Of a stretch of DNA of 64,000 nt, positions 45,137 through 54,701 are shown in pieces. The stretch comes from Filimonas zeae (GTDB lineage Bacteria > Bacteroidota > Bacteroidia > Chitinophagales > Chitinophagaceae). The stretch covers positions 620,001-684,000 of the forward strand of contig NZ_BMIB01000002.1 of NCBI RefSeq assembly GCF_014641615.1. Reading direction: 5' to 3'. Made by a program: the position numbers and the translations under genes. Positions within the stretch are counted from its first letter, which is position 1, and each line of letters begins with the position of its first letter. The notes below the pieces were generated by a model, which made no database searches, was not told where the DNA came from, and saw only the letters and a program-made list of their open reading frames with translations.

Positions 45137-45712
45137 TATTAATGCTTCATGTACCTGCAACACCTGCGGTATCAGCAGTTCCTGTTCATTGTTCTCCACC
45201 ACAAAATCGCACAACCGCATTTTAATATCTTCATCTATCTGCCTGCTCATACGGGCCAGCACCTCTTCCCGTGTTACGTTATCCCGCTTCATTACCCTAT
45301 GTATACGTAATGGTTTGGGCGCAAAAACCCCAATTACATAATCCAGATCGGTAGCCGTTCCGGCTTCAAAAAACAAAGCTGCCTCCTTTACTGCGTATGG
45401 TGTTTTTTGCTGCTGCATCCACTGTTCAGCAGCCTTTATAGTAGCGGGGTGTACCAATGCATTCAGCTGTTCCAGTTTAAAGGCATCGTTAAAAACAATA
45501 CCCGCCAGCAGCTTCCGGTTCAACTGCCCGCCTGCATACACTTCATCGCCAAAGGTGCGCATAATAGCTTGTTGCAACTCTTCGTCTTTAGCCATTATTT
45601 CTTTAGCAGCCGCATCAGCATCAAAAACCGGAATGCCAAGCACTTTAAATATACCGGCAACTGTGCTTTTACCGGAACCAATGCCTCCTGTAAGTCCCAC
45701 TTTCAGTATCAT
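45119..45712 (-). CDS. coaE: Dephospho-CoA kinase
   Basis: 197 residues. P-loop GLTGGIGSGKST at residues 6-17, then DADAAAKEIM, the acceptor-side LVHPA and the lid region RVMKRDNVTREEVLARMSRQ. It phosphorylates dephospho-CoA to CoA. It ends in the shared TTAA with the methyltransferase. It lies 37 bp after the tail-fibre-like gene, in the same direction. Confidence 0.95.
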   Translation of the reverse strand: MILKVGLTGGIGSGKSTVAGIFKVLGIPVFDADAAAKEIMAKDEELQQAIMRTFGDEVYAGGQLNRKLLAGIVFNDAFKLEQLNALVHPATIKAAEQWMQQQKTPYAVKEAALFFEAGTATDLDYVIGVFAPKPLRIHRVMKRDNVTREEVLARMSRQIDEDIKMRLCDFVVENNEQELLIPQVLQVHEALISKAGN

Positions 45713-45749
45713 ACAGATGCCCTGTTAAATTGGGCCAGACAAAACTATT

Positions 45750-46982
45750 CTATTTCAGCTTTGCTTTCAACTGTTTGATTTCTTCGCCCTGCTGCTGTAG
45801 CTGTGCGCCTTGTTTTTCAATTTTCTTATTTTGCTCAATAATATACAGGGTAAGTTCTTCTATCTTCTGCAACAACTTAGTTTGTTGTTCTCCCACTTCA
45901 ACACCTTCCTTCTGCATTTCAGCAGCGGGCGTTATGCCCGGTAAATGCTGATTGGCCTTTACATACTGCTCTACGGAGTCTAATGAGGGTAAGTGGTAGC
46001 CTTTTTCAAATACAAAGTCAGCACCGGTAGTATTTACAACCAGTTTGTTGGCGCGAATGATTCCGTTTACATCCAACTTATAGTTAGCATTGGTTTGTGT
46101 GGTTTTGCCAATCAATACATTGCCTCCCTGATCCTGTAACGTTAGCGGGCATAAAAAATTCACATTATCATAAGCCGTCTGAATAGCAGCATATCCGGCA
46201 GTTGTATTGGTACCAACTCCTCTTATACCTATACCAGCTGCCCCGGTAATCTGTACACCATTTCCACTGGTAGCTTTCAATCTTGTACCATTCATGGCCG
46301 TAACCTGACCGGCTGAAATAGTTGATCCTGAAACATAAGCCGTGCCGTTTACATCCAGTTTGTAAGCTGGCGTAGCAGTGCCTAATCCCACATTTCCATT
46401 AGCTATAGCACTGATAGCAAGATTGGCACCCGCAATGGAGTAAGGAGTACCAACATATAAGCTCCATTCATCCGTCATAGGCGAAAACTTATTAATCGTA
46501 ACATCATTACCTGTAACATTTAAGGTAGTCCAGGCCAGGTTGTGGTTAACAGATCTTACCCGGATGTAAACCACTTGTGCATCGGTAAGCACCCCGCCTG
46601 TACCAATAGCTCTTATTCTAAAGCGGGGATTAGTGTACTCGGTATTACAATCAATCGTAAAATTGGCAGATGTTCCCAGATATTTATTACTATTCACCTT
46701 TCCTGCTTCACGCCAGACTGCAGGATTGGAATGAGAAAGACTGGCCCGGAACGTGGCTGCGGCTGCCATATTGCCCCGGGTGTAGGTAATAGAAATTTCG
46801 TAGTTGCCTGAGGCCCACGCACTCATCGGATTAGCCTTTACAAATTCAACATAGTCGCCTATAGCGTATCCTCCCGGAAAAGTAACCGTAGTAAAATAAT
46901 CCAGATTAGTAGTGGTAAATTGAGCGCTTCCACTCAAAGCCATAGCAAAAATCACTGTTAACAGCAGTACAATTTTTTTCAT
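45750..46982 (-). CDS. Secreted tail-fibre-like protein with C-terminal coiled coil
   Basis: 410 residues; signal peptide ends at ALSGSAQ. The N-terminal ~180 residues are an unrecognised beta domain. The middle carries two collar motifs of the kind found in phage tail fibres and Bacteroidota surface trimers: NVGLGTATPAYKLDVNGTA and NVLIGKTTQTNANYKLDVNG. The C-terminal part, ADFVFEKGYHLPSLDSVEQY then HLPGITPAAEM, is followed by a heptad coiled coil (LLQKIEELTLYIIEQNKKIE), as in many T9SS-bacterial proteins. Probably trimeric. It sits between yajC and coaE, both housekeeping genes, and is separated from yajC by a strong terminator, so it has its own promoter. No neighbouring phage genes. Confidence 0.82.
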   Translation of the reverse strand: MKKIVLLLTVIFAMALSGSAQFTTTNLDYFTTVTFPGGYAIGDYVEFVKANPMSAWASGNYEISITYTRGNMAAAATFRASLSHSNPAVWREAGKVNSNKYLGTSANFTIDCNTEYTNPRFRIRAIGTGGVLTDAQVVYIRVRSVNHNLAWTTLNVTGNDVTINKFSPMTDEWSLYVGTPYSIAGANLAISAIANGNVGLGTATPAYKLDVNGTAYVSGSTISAGQVTAMNGTRLKATSGNGVQITGAAGIGIRGVGTNTTAGYAAIQTAYDNVNFLCPLTLQDQGGNVLIGKTTQTNANYKLDVNGIIRANKLVVNTTGADFVFEKGYHLPSLDSVEQYVKANQHLPGITPAAEMQKEGVEVGEQQTKLLQKIEELTLYIIEQNKKIEKQGAQLQQQGEEIKQLKAKLK

Positions 46983-47010
46983 CTATAAGATTTAAGGTTG
47001 TTTTCAGATA

Positions 47011-47054
47011 TAAAAAAACAGCTGTATCAAAATTATGCATTTGATACAGCTGTT
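47011..47054 (-). terminator. Terminator after the nusB-DUF1573-yajC operon
   Basis: Perfect 15-bp stem (47017-47031 with 47040-47054), 8-nt loop, followed on the minus strand by a run of seven Ts. Confidence 0.9.
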
Positions 47055-47088
47055 CCCCAATTACAAGTAATTACCTGTAAATAATTAT

Positions 47089-47442
47089 TTATTTGCTGTC
47101 TGCAGCAGCAATAGTACCTGCGTTTGCTTTTTGCATAGCGGTAGTCCATTCCTGGCTCAGCGCAGATTTTTCTATTTTAATATAGCTGCCCGGGCTTACT
47201 TCCAGCTGCAGGGTATTATCGTCGTTTACTTTGTTGATAGTACCGTGTATACCGGCAATGGTTACAATTTTGTCACCCTTTTGCAGGTTATCAATAAATT
47301 TCTTCTGCTCTTTCGCTTTTTTAGCCTGGGGGCGAATCATGAAAAAATAGAAAACCACCATAATACCACCCATCATAATAAAGGTTGGTAAAGGGCTTCC
47401 CGCCTGGCCCTGTGGCGCTGCTAATAATACTGAATACAACAT
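47089..47442 (-). CDS. yajC: Preprotein translocase subunit YajC
   Basis: 117 residues: a TM helix at about 19-37 (FIMMGGIMVVFYFFMIRP), then the family motif RPQAKKAKEQKKFIDNLQKGD and the small beta domain IVTIAGIHGTI. It works with SecDF, which is encoded at 54702 in this window, at the Sec translocon. Last gene of the nusB operon. Confidence 0.96.
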   Translation of the reverse strand: MLYSVLLAAPQGQAGSPLPTFIMMGGIMVVFYFFMIRPQAKKAKEQKKFIDNLQKGDKIVTIAGIHGTINKVNDDNTLQLEVSPGSYIKIEKSALSQEWTTAMQKANAGTIAAADSK

Positions 47443-47512
47443 GAGCGTTAATTGTATAAAATTGAAAATTCGTGCAAATCTATTGCTTTAGGCAATACCT
47501 GCCCGTTTTGTT

Positions 47513-47971
47513 TTACTTGATGTCCTGAATAGTTCCGGTAAATACCAGTTCAAACTGCTGGCGCGGCCGGGTATTGGCCGTTACCATAATGTTTTTACGC
47601 AGGTTACCGGGATGCGATTTTTTGGTATCAAAAGCGCCGGTTACCATGCCCTCTCCACCCGGTGGTACCGGTTCTTTGGTATATCCGGGAATGGTACAGC
47701 CACAACCCGCTACCACATTGGCTATTACCAGCGGGTACGAACCGGTGTTTTTAAACCGGAATTTCACCTCCGATTTTTCTCCCATGGTAAGAGAACCCAA
47801 TTCTACCAGCGAGTCAACCCATTGTATAGTGGTAAAATGTGCCGTATCCTGCTGCGTTTTTTCTGCTGCAGCATTTACTCCCCCGCCTTTGGCAGAGCCT
47901 GAAGAATTGTTGCAGGCAGTTATACCCGCAACCGCTAAACACATACCAGCAATCAGCGCTTTCATTTTCAA
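47513..47971 (-). CDS. DUF1573 lipoprotein
   Basis: 152 residues; lipobox VAGITAC|N. The DUF1573 domain (about 50-150) resembles an Ig-like fold: FRFKNTGSYPLVIANVVAGCGCTIP and the strand VPPGGEGMVTGAFDT. The CGCT pair is the family hallmark. Function unknown. Starts 8 bp after nusB; two nearby ATGs are possible. Confidence 0.9.
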   Translation of the reverse strand: MKMKALIAGMCLAVAGITACNNSSGSAKGGGVNAAAEKTQQDTAHFTTIQWVDSLVELGSLTMGEKSEVKFRFKNTGSYPLVIANVVAGCGCTIPGYTKEPVPPGGEGMVTGAFDTKKSHPGNLRKNIMVTANTRPRQQFELVFTGTIQDIK

Positions 47972-47979
47972 TCGGTTAT

Positions 47980-48906
47980 TTATTTTTTAAAGTCGGTTTT
48001 GTGCATTTTGTCACCTGCCACCAGCTCTTTGTGTATACCATCCAGTATACCATTCACAAACTGTCCGCTCTGTGGGGTGCTGTATTCCTTGGCAATATCA
48101 ATGTATTCATTAATAGTAACCTTGGGCGGAATAGTATCAAAATACAGAAACTCTGCCACTCCCATCTGCATCAGAATCATATCCAGCTGGGCAATCCGTT
48201 CTGCATCCCAGTTTTTCAGCTTGGGCTTTATCAGTTCCTGCAGGTGTTCTCCCTTCTCAAGCACGGTATTCAACAGATCACGTGCAAACTGCCATTTTTC
48301 CGTACCCATCATATCGGTAAGGTCATAGGCAGAAGATTTCTGCAGGTAGGCCGGCATCAGCTGGCTCATCATTTCCGCATCATCATCCCAATTGGTAAAA
48401 TGCTCTTCCACAAAAGATAAAAAATCTTCGTCAGGCAGCATCAGATCGGTAAAAATAAAACGCAGAATGTCTTTTTCCGCCTGTTTATCGTCGCGGTTAT
48501 CTACCTGTATATAAGTCTGGTAATCTTCCGTATCTACCAAACGCAGATACATCTTTTTAATCCAGTCTGCACTATCCACACTTCCTGGCATAGTGGTTTC
48601 CACGGCTTTACGGTAAGTACCGCTTTCCAGCACTTTCCATAACTGCTCGTTGCCGGCAATTTTGGTGTTAACACTCAAATCTTCTTTGGTAGTAAGATGT
48701 TTAGATGCTCTGTGCTTGGCATCTATTTCGGCGTACTGCGCCACCTGGGTAATAAAATGTAGCAGGTAAACAAACAATTCACGGGACTCTTCCAGCTTTT
48801 TCGATAAAGCCTGCACCGGGTTTTTTCTGGCTTTTTCGTCGTCCATCACCTCAAGGGCATAGACCAGTTGCATCACCTTCACCCGTATATTTCTTCTGCT
48901 AATCAT
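47980..48906 (-). CDS. nusB: Transcription antitermination factor NusB (long form)
   Basis: 308 residues, about twice the E. coli length, as is usual in Bacteroidota. It opens with MISRRNIRVKVMQLVYALE and its C-terminal half has the NusB all-helical core: LIKPKLKNWDAERIAQLDMI, FDTIPPKVTINEYIDIAKEY and the end FVNGILDGI. It joins the antitermination complex on rRNA transcripts. Confidence 0.94.
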   Translation of the reverse strand: MISRRNIRVKVMQLVYALEVMDDEKARKNPVQALSKKLEESRELFVYLLHFITQVAQYAEIDAKHRASKHLTTKEDLSVNTKIAGNEQLWKVLESGTYRKAVETTMPGSVDSADWIKKMYLRLVDTEDYQTYIQVDNRDDKQAEKDILRFIFTDLMLPDEDFLSFVEEHFTNWDDDAEMMSQLMPAYLQKSSAYDLTDMMGTEKWQFARDLLNTVLEKGEHLQELIKPKLKNWDAERIAQLDMILMQMGVAEFLYFDTIPPKVTINEYIDIAKEYSTPQSGQFVNGILDGIHKELVAGDKMHKTDFKK

Positions 48907-48928
48907 GAAAAAAGAACTTTAAAGGCGG

Positions 48929-48936
48929 CAAAGATA
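48929..48936 (-). promoter_or_regulatory. TAnnTTTG element of nusB
   Basis: TATCTTTG on the minus strand, 22 nt before the ATG at 48906. A TTG lies 24 nt further upstream, at the edge of the palindrome, which is a long spacer. Confidence 0.6.
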
Positions 48937-48962
48937 GCAGATTACCCGTTACGTATAAAACA

Positions 48963-48983
48963 ATTGACATACTGTATGTCAAT
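48963..48983. promoter_or_regulatory. Perfect 21-bp palindrome between nusB and groES
   Basis: ATTGACATAC, a central T, then GTATGTCAAT: ten-base arms match exactly. Not the CIRCE element of HrcA (TTAGCACTC-N9-GAGTGCTAA). It is placed where it could control either divergent gene. Possible operator for an unknown regulator. Confidence 0.55.
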
Positions 48984-49084
48984 AAGGCTGACGGCTTGTC
49001 ACCATCCTCCTTAGCATAACCGGTATTTGCGACAAACCTGGCAGCATTTTTACCCTACTATCGCCCGGCAACAGACCAAAAATG

Positions 49085-49092
49085 TAATTTTG
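49085..49092 (+). promoter_or_regulatory. TAnnTTTG element of groES
   Basis: TAATTTTG, with a 72-nt leader to the ATG at 49165. No clear -33 TTG. Confidence 0.5.
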
Positions 49093-49164
49093 ACCTGTTT
49101 TTGCGCCCCGGCACAGAAATCGTTAACATCCTTTTGTCAAAAAATTTTAAAAAACAGATACATT

Positions 49165-49449
49165 ATGGCTACCAAAAAACTCAATGTTACCCCTCTTCAC
49201 GACAGGGTGATCGTAAAACCAGCTCCTGCCGAAGAAAAAACTGCGGGTGGTATCATCATCCCCGACACTGCTAAAGAAAAGCCACAACGTGGTACTGTAG
49301 TAGCTGCCGGTACCGGTAAAAAAGATGAACCAGTTACTGTTAAAGCGGGCGATACAGTTTTATATGGCAAATATGCAGGTACTGAAATCACCATCGAAGG
49401 TGCTGAATACCTGATTATGCGTGAGAGTGACATCCTGGCAATCGTTTAA
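49165..49449 (+). CDS. groS: Co-chaperonin GroES
   Basis: 94 residues from ATG 49165; a longer frame to 49027 has no support. Motifs: [20 protein letters not shown], the mobile loop, and the [19 protein letters not shown] roof and closing strand. Forms the heptameric lid of GroEL. The 93-bp gap to groL has no terminator, so both are one operon. Confidence 0.98.
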   Translation: MATKKLNVTPLHDRVIVKPAPAEEKTAGGIIIPDTAKEKPQRGTVVAAGTGKKDEPVTVKAGDTVLYGKYAGTEITIEGAEYLIMRESDILAIV

Positions 49450-49515
49450 TTGCGAAGTCAAAAGTTGAAAAGTATAAGGTCAAAAAACGACTGTTCTTTA
49501 CATTTTTGAATTTAA

Positions 49516-51177
<1,662 letters not shown>

Positions 51178-51214
51178 TGGTGAGTTGGCAATTGCCAATT
51201 TACAATTATCTTAT

Positions 51215-51268
51215 AAAAAAGAAAGCTGTCTCCAATGTTTTAAACATATAGAGACAGCTTTCTTTTTT
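51215..51268. terminator. Bidirectional terminator after groL
   Basis: Perfect 18-bp arms (51215-51232 and 51251-51268) with a T run on either strand. Serves groL and the convergent lipoprotein gene. Confidence 0.92.
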
Positions 51269-51287
51269 TAACAGAGTACTTTATATT

Positions 51288-52751
51288 TTATTTCAGCATT
51301 CCGCTGGTCAAAGGATAATACGCTTTATTGTTAACCATTACAACAGGTGTAGAAGTACTGGTGGTATACTGTTCCCACGGAAGTGTTCTTTTGCTGATAC
51401 CCGTAAAGCCATCATATACCGTAATACTGTTAACAGCAGGGCTGGATACAAACAATTCGTTTTCGGCGTACACAAGACCGCCGCCAACATACGGGGCGTC
51501 CCAGATAACATTACCTGTAGCTACATCCACTGCACTTACAAAACCGCTGCCGTTCAGATAAGTTCTGGCATTTCCGTTCATCAGAATTCCCTGTGTCAAA
51601 GATTTACCTCCCATCGTGCCTGTTTTCTGCCACACAATCGTTCCTGTTTCCGCCTGAATACAATATACCGCCGTCTGCAACCCATCATTGCTTCCCTCAT
51701 TACCACTTGCCAGTAAATAATTCTGATAAAAGCCCAGAGAATTTGCGGAAAAGTTTACACCACTTACTTTACGTTCCCACACCCTTGCTCCGGTTGCCTG
51801 ATTTATCGCCTGTAAATATCCGTTAGAACTCTGCACAATTAATAACTGATCCCATGTGTACATATTAGCATTAATCTGAACAGGATTATACGATACATCA
51901 TCAGAACGCCGGGCTGTATACTGCCACAGCAAACTGCCGGTAGTTTTAGTAAATGCCGCTATAGTTCCATCCGAACCAGACGAAGAAAAAACTTTATCCC
52001 CCTTCACAAACAGAGGTGCCTGAGACGTATTAGGTCTGCCAATTAAAGCCGACCAGATTGTATTCCCATTGCTGGCATTCAGGGCAAACAGGGTGTTATC
52101 CATAAAGTCGCCGTTAACATACAGCACCCCACCTTCATACACCAGAAAATTATTGTTGTGAATATCATCTACCTTGGTATTCCAATACAACACGCCGGTT
52201 CTGGCATTCATAGCAGCCACCTGACGTCCCGAACAGGTAAACAAAGTGTCATTTACTACAACAGGCCGGGCAATGGAGCTCATGCTACTTATATCGTAGT
52301 TATTTTTCTCCCAAAGCTGGGCACCGGTATACATATTAATGCAGTATATCCTGTTATAAGCAACGTTATCTGTATAATAAATAAACCCTTCTATTTTTCC
52401 AAGATGAAAGCTGTCACTGGCATTTTCATTTTTATTACTCTCATTATAAGCAACTACTCTTCCGTCATAAATACTGTCTGGTGAAAGCCCTGTAAGGGTG
52501 TCTGTAAGCGTTACCAGATTTTCACGAACAAGTATACCGTTAACCCAAACATCATATCGGATCGAAGTAAATGGTACTTCTGGCTCATCCCATTCAATAA
52601 CAGCTAATTGATCCGAACGAAGAAGCACTCTGCAGTCAAAACTAAATTCGCTGGCAGTACCAGAATGAGTGCTGGTTACAATTTCTTTTTTACTACATGC
52701 AAAAAAAGCGCAGGCTATAAGCCAGATAAAGGTTGTTTTTAAGAGTTTCAT
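51288..52751 (-). CDS. PQQ-propeller-type lipoprotein with N-terminal fibronectin-like domain
   Basis: 487 residues; lipobox CAFFAC|S. Residues about 40-115 look like a fibronectin type III fold (IEWDEPEVPFTSIRYDVWV). Residues about 120-480 are a beta-propeller with repeated PQQ-type blades: TGAQLWEKN, TGVLYWNTK, NGNTIWSAL, TGSLLWQYT, TGARVWERK, TGTIVWQKT and TGNVIWDAP (seven blades). BamB-like proteins have this propeller but lack the fibronectin part. Function unknown. Confidence 0.85.
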   Translation of the reverse strand: MKLLKTTFIWLIACAFFACSKKEIVTSTHSGTASEFSFDCRVLLRSDQLAVIEWDEPEVPFTSIRYDVWVNGILVRENLVTLTDTLTGLSPDSIYDGRVVAYNESNKNENASDSFHLGKIEGFIYYTDNVAYNRIYCINMYTGAQLWEKNNYDISSMSSIARPVVVNDTLFTCSGRQVAAMNARTGVLYWNTKVDDIHNNNFLVYEGGVLYVNGDFMDNTLFALNASNGNTIWSALIGRPNTSQAPLFVKGDKVFSSSGSDGTIAAFTKTTGSLLWQYTARRSDDVSYNPVQINANMYTWDQLLIVQSSNGYLQAINQATGARVWERKVSGVNFSANSLGFYQNYLLASGNEGSNDGLQTAVYCIQAETGTIVWQKTGTMGGKSLTQGILMNGNARTYLNGSGFVSAVDVATGNVIWDAPYVGGGLVYAENELFVSSPAVNSITVYDGFTGISKRTLPWEQYTTSTSTPVVMVNNKAYYPLTSGMLK

Positions 52752-52755
52752 ATTA

Positions 52756-52763
52756 CAAAAATA
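52756..52763 (-). promoter_or_regulatory. TAnnTTTG element 4 nt before the propeller lipoprotein
   Basis: TATTTTTG on the minus strand, then TAAT, then the ATG at 52751. Predicted leaderless or almost leaderless mRNA. Confidence 0.45.
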
Positions 52764-52784
52764 TGTTACTCTTTTGTAAAAGAG

Positions 52785-53759
52785 CTATTCTTTTACCAGC
52801 CTCACGCTCTTACTCAAATATAATTGAACAGAATCTTTTGCTCTTGTAGAATCGGCTATCGCTATTTTCTGGCGCAGAAATAAACGGTAACTAAAAGTGC
52901 CATCTTCCTGTTTACTGCTATCAAAACCCGCAGGGTCGCCAAAAGATTTCAGTTGTGCCGTACGCGCATGTGCCCTTTCACTACTGGCAGTGGTTTCAAA
53001 CACAAAGCGATAATGGGCGCTGTCTCCGGATACGGCAGTGGTAACTGCTGGTGCTGCAGTTGTGGTTGTTATTGCTGCTGTAGTATCGGGGTTCACGGCA
53101 GTTCCATCCCCGGAGGCAGTTGCTGAAGTGGCGGCAGCAGGGGTATCTGTGGCAGGCTGTTCTGTAGTTTCCGTATCAGTTGTGGCTGTGTTGCTTTTAC
53201 CATTGCGCGCCATATTATATATACCATATCCTACACCTGCCAGTACCAGCAATATAATAACAGCCGCCAGCCCCATTATACCATTACGTTTACCGGTGCG
53301 TGCAGTGCCTCCGGTACTTTCCGGCAAAAAATGTTGTTCTGCCGCCTGCCCTACAGGCGATGTAAGTGAAAGAGTGGCTGCGTTACGGGAAAATTCATAA
53401 TTACCGCTTTTATTCAGCGATACCACACCAACATCTTCAATAACATAAGGCTTGCCTATATTAATAAATTGCCGCATCTGCTCCAGATACGATTCCAGAT
53501 CCGCTGCTACCAATCCCCGGCCTTTACCAGACTTTTCCGCTATCTGATCCAGCAGCGCGCTGCTGGTTTCCGCTTTTTTATCAGCCACAAAAACTACATT
53601 TCCGGCATCAACACCGGCAGCAGGCTCGTTTACAATCGTAAAACTGCCTATTTTACCCAGTGTCAACTGCTTGTGTTGCAGTAAAAAATCGCGGATGATA
53701 TTGTTGTATTTATTCAAGGTACCAGGTTTAAGACTGCCAAAATAGTTAATATTCAACAC
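52785..53759 (-). CDS. HU-type (CCDC81-like) domain protein with TM segment and SPOR-like tail
   Basis: 324 residues. The N-terminal ~135 residues resemble the paired CCDC81-type prokaryotic HU domains (IIRDFLLQHKQLTLGKIGSF, VIEDVGVVSLNKSG). A TM helix lies at about 160-182 (IMGLAAVIILLVLAGVGYGI). A Thr/Ala-rich linker (185-245) leads to a C-terminal SPOR-like region (HYRFVFETTASSERAHARTA, then FSYRLFLRQKIAI). The SPOR family binds denuded peptidoglycan at division septa. The start is GTG (53759), possibly the next TTG; no ATG is available. Divergent from the small membrane protein with only 38 bp between. Confidence 0.82.
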   Translation of the reverse strand: MLNINYFGSLKPGTLNKYNNIIRDFLLQHKQLTLGKIGSFTIVNEPAAGVDAGNVVFVADKKAETSSALLDQIAEKSGKGRGLVAADLESYLEQMRQFINIGKPYVIEDVGVVSLNKSGNYEFSRNAATLSLTSPVGQAAEQHFLPESTGGTARTGKRNGIMGLAAVIILLVLAGVGYGIYNMARNGKSNTATTDTETTEQPATDTPAAATSATASGDGTAVNPDTTAAITTTTAAPAVTTAVSGDSAHYRFVFETTASSERAHARTAQLKSFGDPAGFDSSKQEDGTFSYRLFLRQKIAIADSTRAKDSVQLYLSKSVRLVKE

Positions 53760-53785
53760 TTAGCAAATAGCCCCCCTGAATCAGT

Positions 53786-53793
53786 TATCTTTG
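53786..53793 (+). promoter_or_regulatory. TAnnTTTG element 4 nt before the ATG
   Basis: TATCTTTG, then CACC, then ATG at 53798. Here the first Met is the only sensible start, so this is the best leaderless case in the window. Confidence 0.55.
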
Positions 53794-53797
53794 CACC

Positions 53798-54157
53798 ATG
53801 CTTACGCAACGGGAAGAAAAGTTCATTATCTGGTGGCAGGAAAACCGGGAAAAAGAGAAAAAAACCATGCGCCAGCTCTTTGTAGGGCTGCCTGTGGGGC
53901 TGCTGTTTGGCGGTGGAATTCTGCTATCACTGGGTTCCGGCTGGTACCAAAGGGCCAACATGGTGGCCAACAGCCAGTTTAATCCAAACGTACTTACCAT
54001 TGCTGTGGCAGCCATTGCCGTGTTTATTGCCATTTTTTACAAAAAATACAAATGGGATATGTACGAACAGCAGTACCGCGAGCTGATGGCCAAAAAACAT
54101 AAACAAGAAAAAGCTGCACAAGCAGCACACGGACACCCGGAACAGTCTGAAAACTAG
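53798..54157 (+). CDS. Small two-TM membrane protein
   Basis: 119 residues with a charged cytoplasmic N-tail (LTQREEKFIIWWQENREKEK), TM1 at about 31-47 (LFVGLPVGLLFGGGILL), TM2 at about 67-84 (VLTIAVAAIAVFIAIFY) and a Lys/Glu/His-rich C-tail. I do not know its function. First gene of the FKBP-secDF group; 20 bp gap to the next gene. Confidence 0.82.
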   Translation: MLTQREEKFIIWWQENREKEKKTMRQLFVGLPVGLLFGGGILLSLGSGWYQRANMVANSQFNPNVLTIAVAAIAVFIAIFYKKYKWDMYEQQYRELMAKKHKQEKAAQAAHGHPEQSEN

Positions 54158-54177
54158 TTTCCGTTTAAAACGAGCGA

Positions 54178-54648
54178 ATGAAGAACCTCCCCCATACCAT
54201 TCTAACTGTTGCAATTTGCCTGCTGGGCTATTCCTGCCTTAAAAACAGCGATCAGGGCTGCCAGGCTATGGCGCCGGAAACGGAAGAGCCCCGCATGAAG
54301 GCCTTTTGCGAAAGCCGGCAAATCAGTTATACACGCCTCCCTACAAGCCTGTATTATCAGATAACGGATAGTGGTTACGGTAAAATACCCGATGCACAAT
54401 CTACTGTATCCGTGCAGTTTACCGGCACCTTGCTGGATGGTTCTGTTTTTGATCAGTCTACCACACCGGTTACTATAAAAATGACCAATCTTATTGATGG
54501 ATGGCAACAGGGGCTCTCCCTGTTAAAAAAAGGTGGAAGTATCAGATTAATTGTTCCCTCTTACCTCGGTTACGGATGTACCGCGCAGAAAGGAATTCCC
54601 GCAAACTCTGTCCTGTATTTTGATATAAAGTTGGCAGATGTGCAATAA
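54178..54648 (+). CDS. FKBP-type peptidyl-prolyl isomerase lipoprotein
   Basis: 156 residues; lipobox LLGYSC|L. The FKBP domain (about 70-155) has VSVQFTGTLLDGSVFDQS, LIDGWQQGLSLLKKGG and LVIPS-type LIVPSYLGYG, with the conserved Trp of the active site replaced in the usual position WQQG. Folds or holds proline-containing proteins in the periplasm. Located directly before secDF, fitting a role in export. Confidence 0.93.
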   Translation: MKNLPHTILTVAICLLGYSCLKNSDQGCQAMAPETEEPRMKAFCESRQISYTRLPTSLYYQITDSGYGKIPDAQSTVSVQFTGTLLDGSVFDQSTTPVTIKMTNLIDGWQQGLSLLKKGGSIRLIVPSYLGYGCTAQKGIPANSVLYFDIKLADVQ

Positions 54649-54661
54649 TCCCGAATTCCCC

Positions 54662-54669
54662 TATCTTTG
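54662..54669 (+). promoter_or_regulatory. TAnnTTTG element of secDF
   Basis: TATCTTTG, with a 32-nt leader to the ATG at 54702. No TTG at 19-21 nt spacing. Confidence 0.5.
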
Positions 54670-54701
54670 CCGCCATTAAAATTTAGAAAACCCTTATAAG
54701 T

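Noticed and set aside
45750..46982. Prophage remnant
   Set aside because: Only one fibre-like gene is present, with a signal peptide and a chromosomal coiled-coil tail; no integrase, capsid or attachment repeats.
48963..48983. CIRCE element for HrcA
   Set aside because: Sequence and 1-nt spacer differ from TTAGCACTC-N9-GAGTGCTAA.
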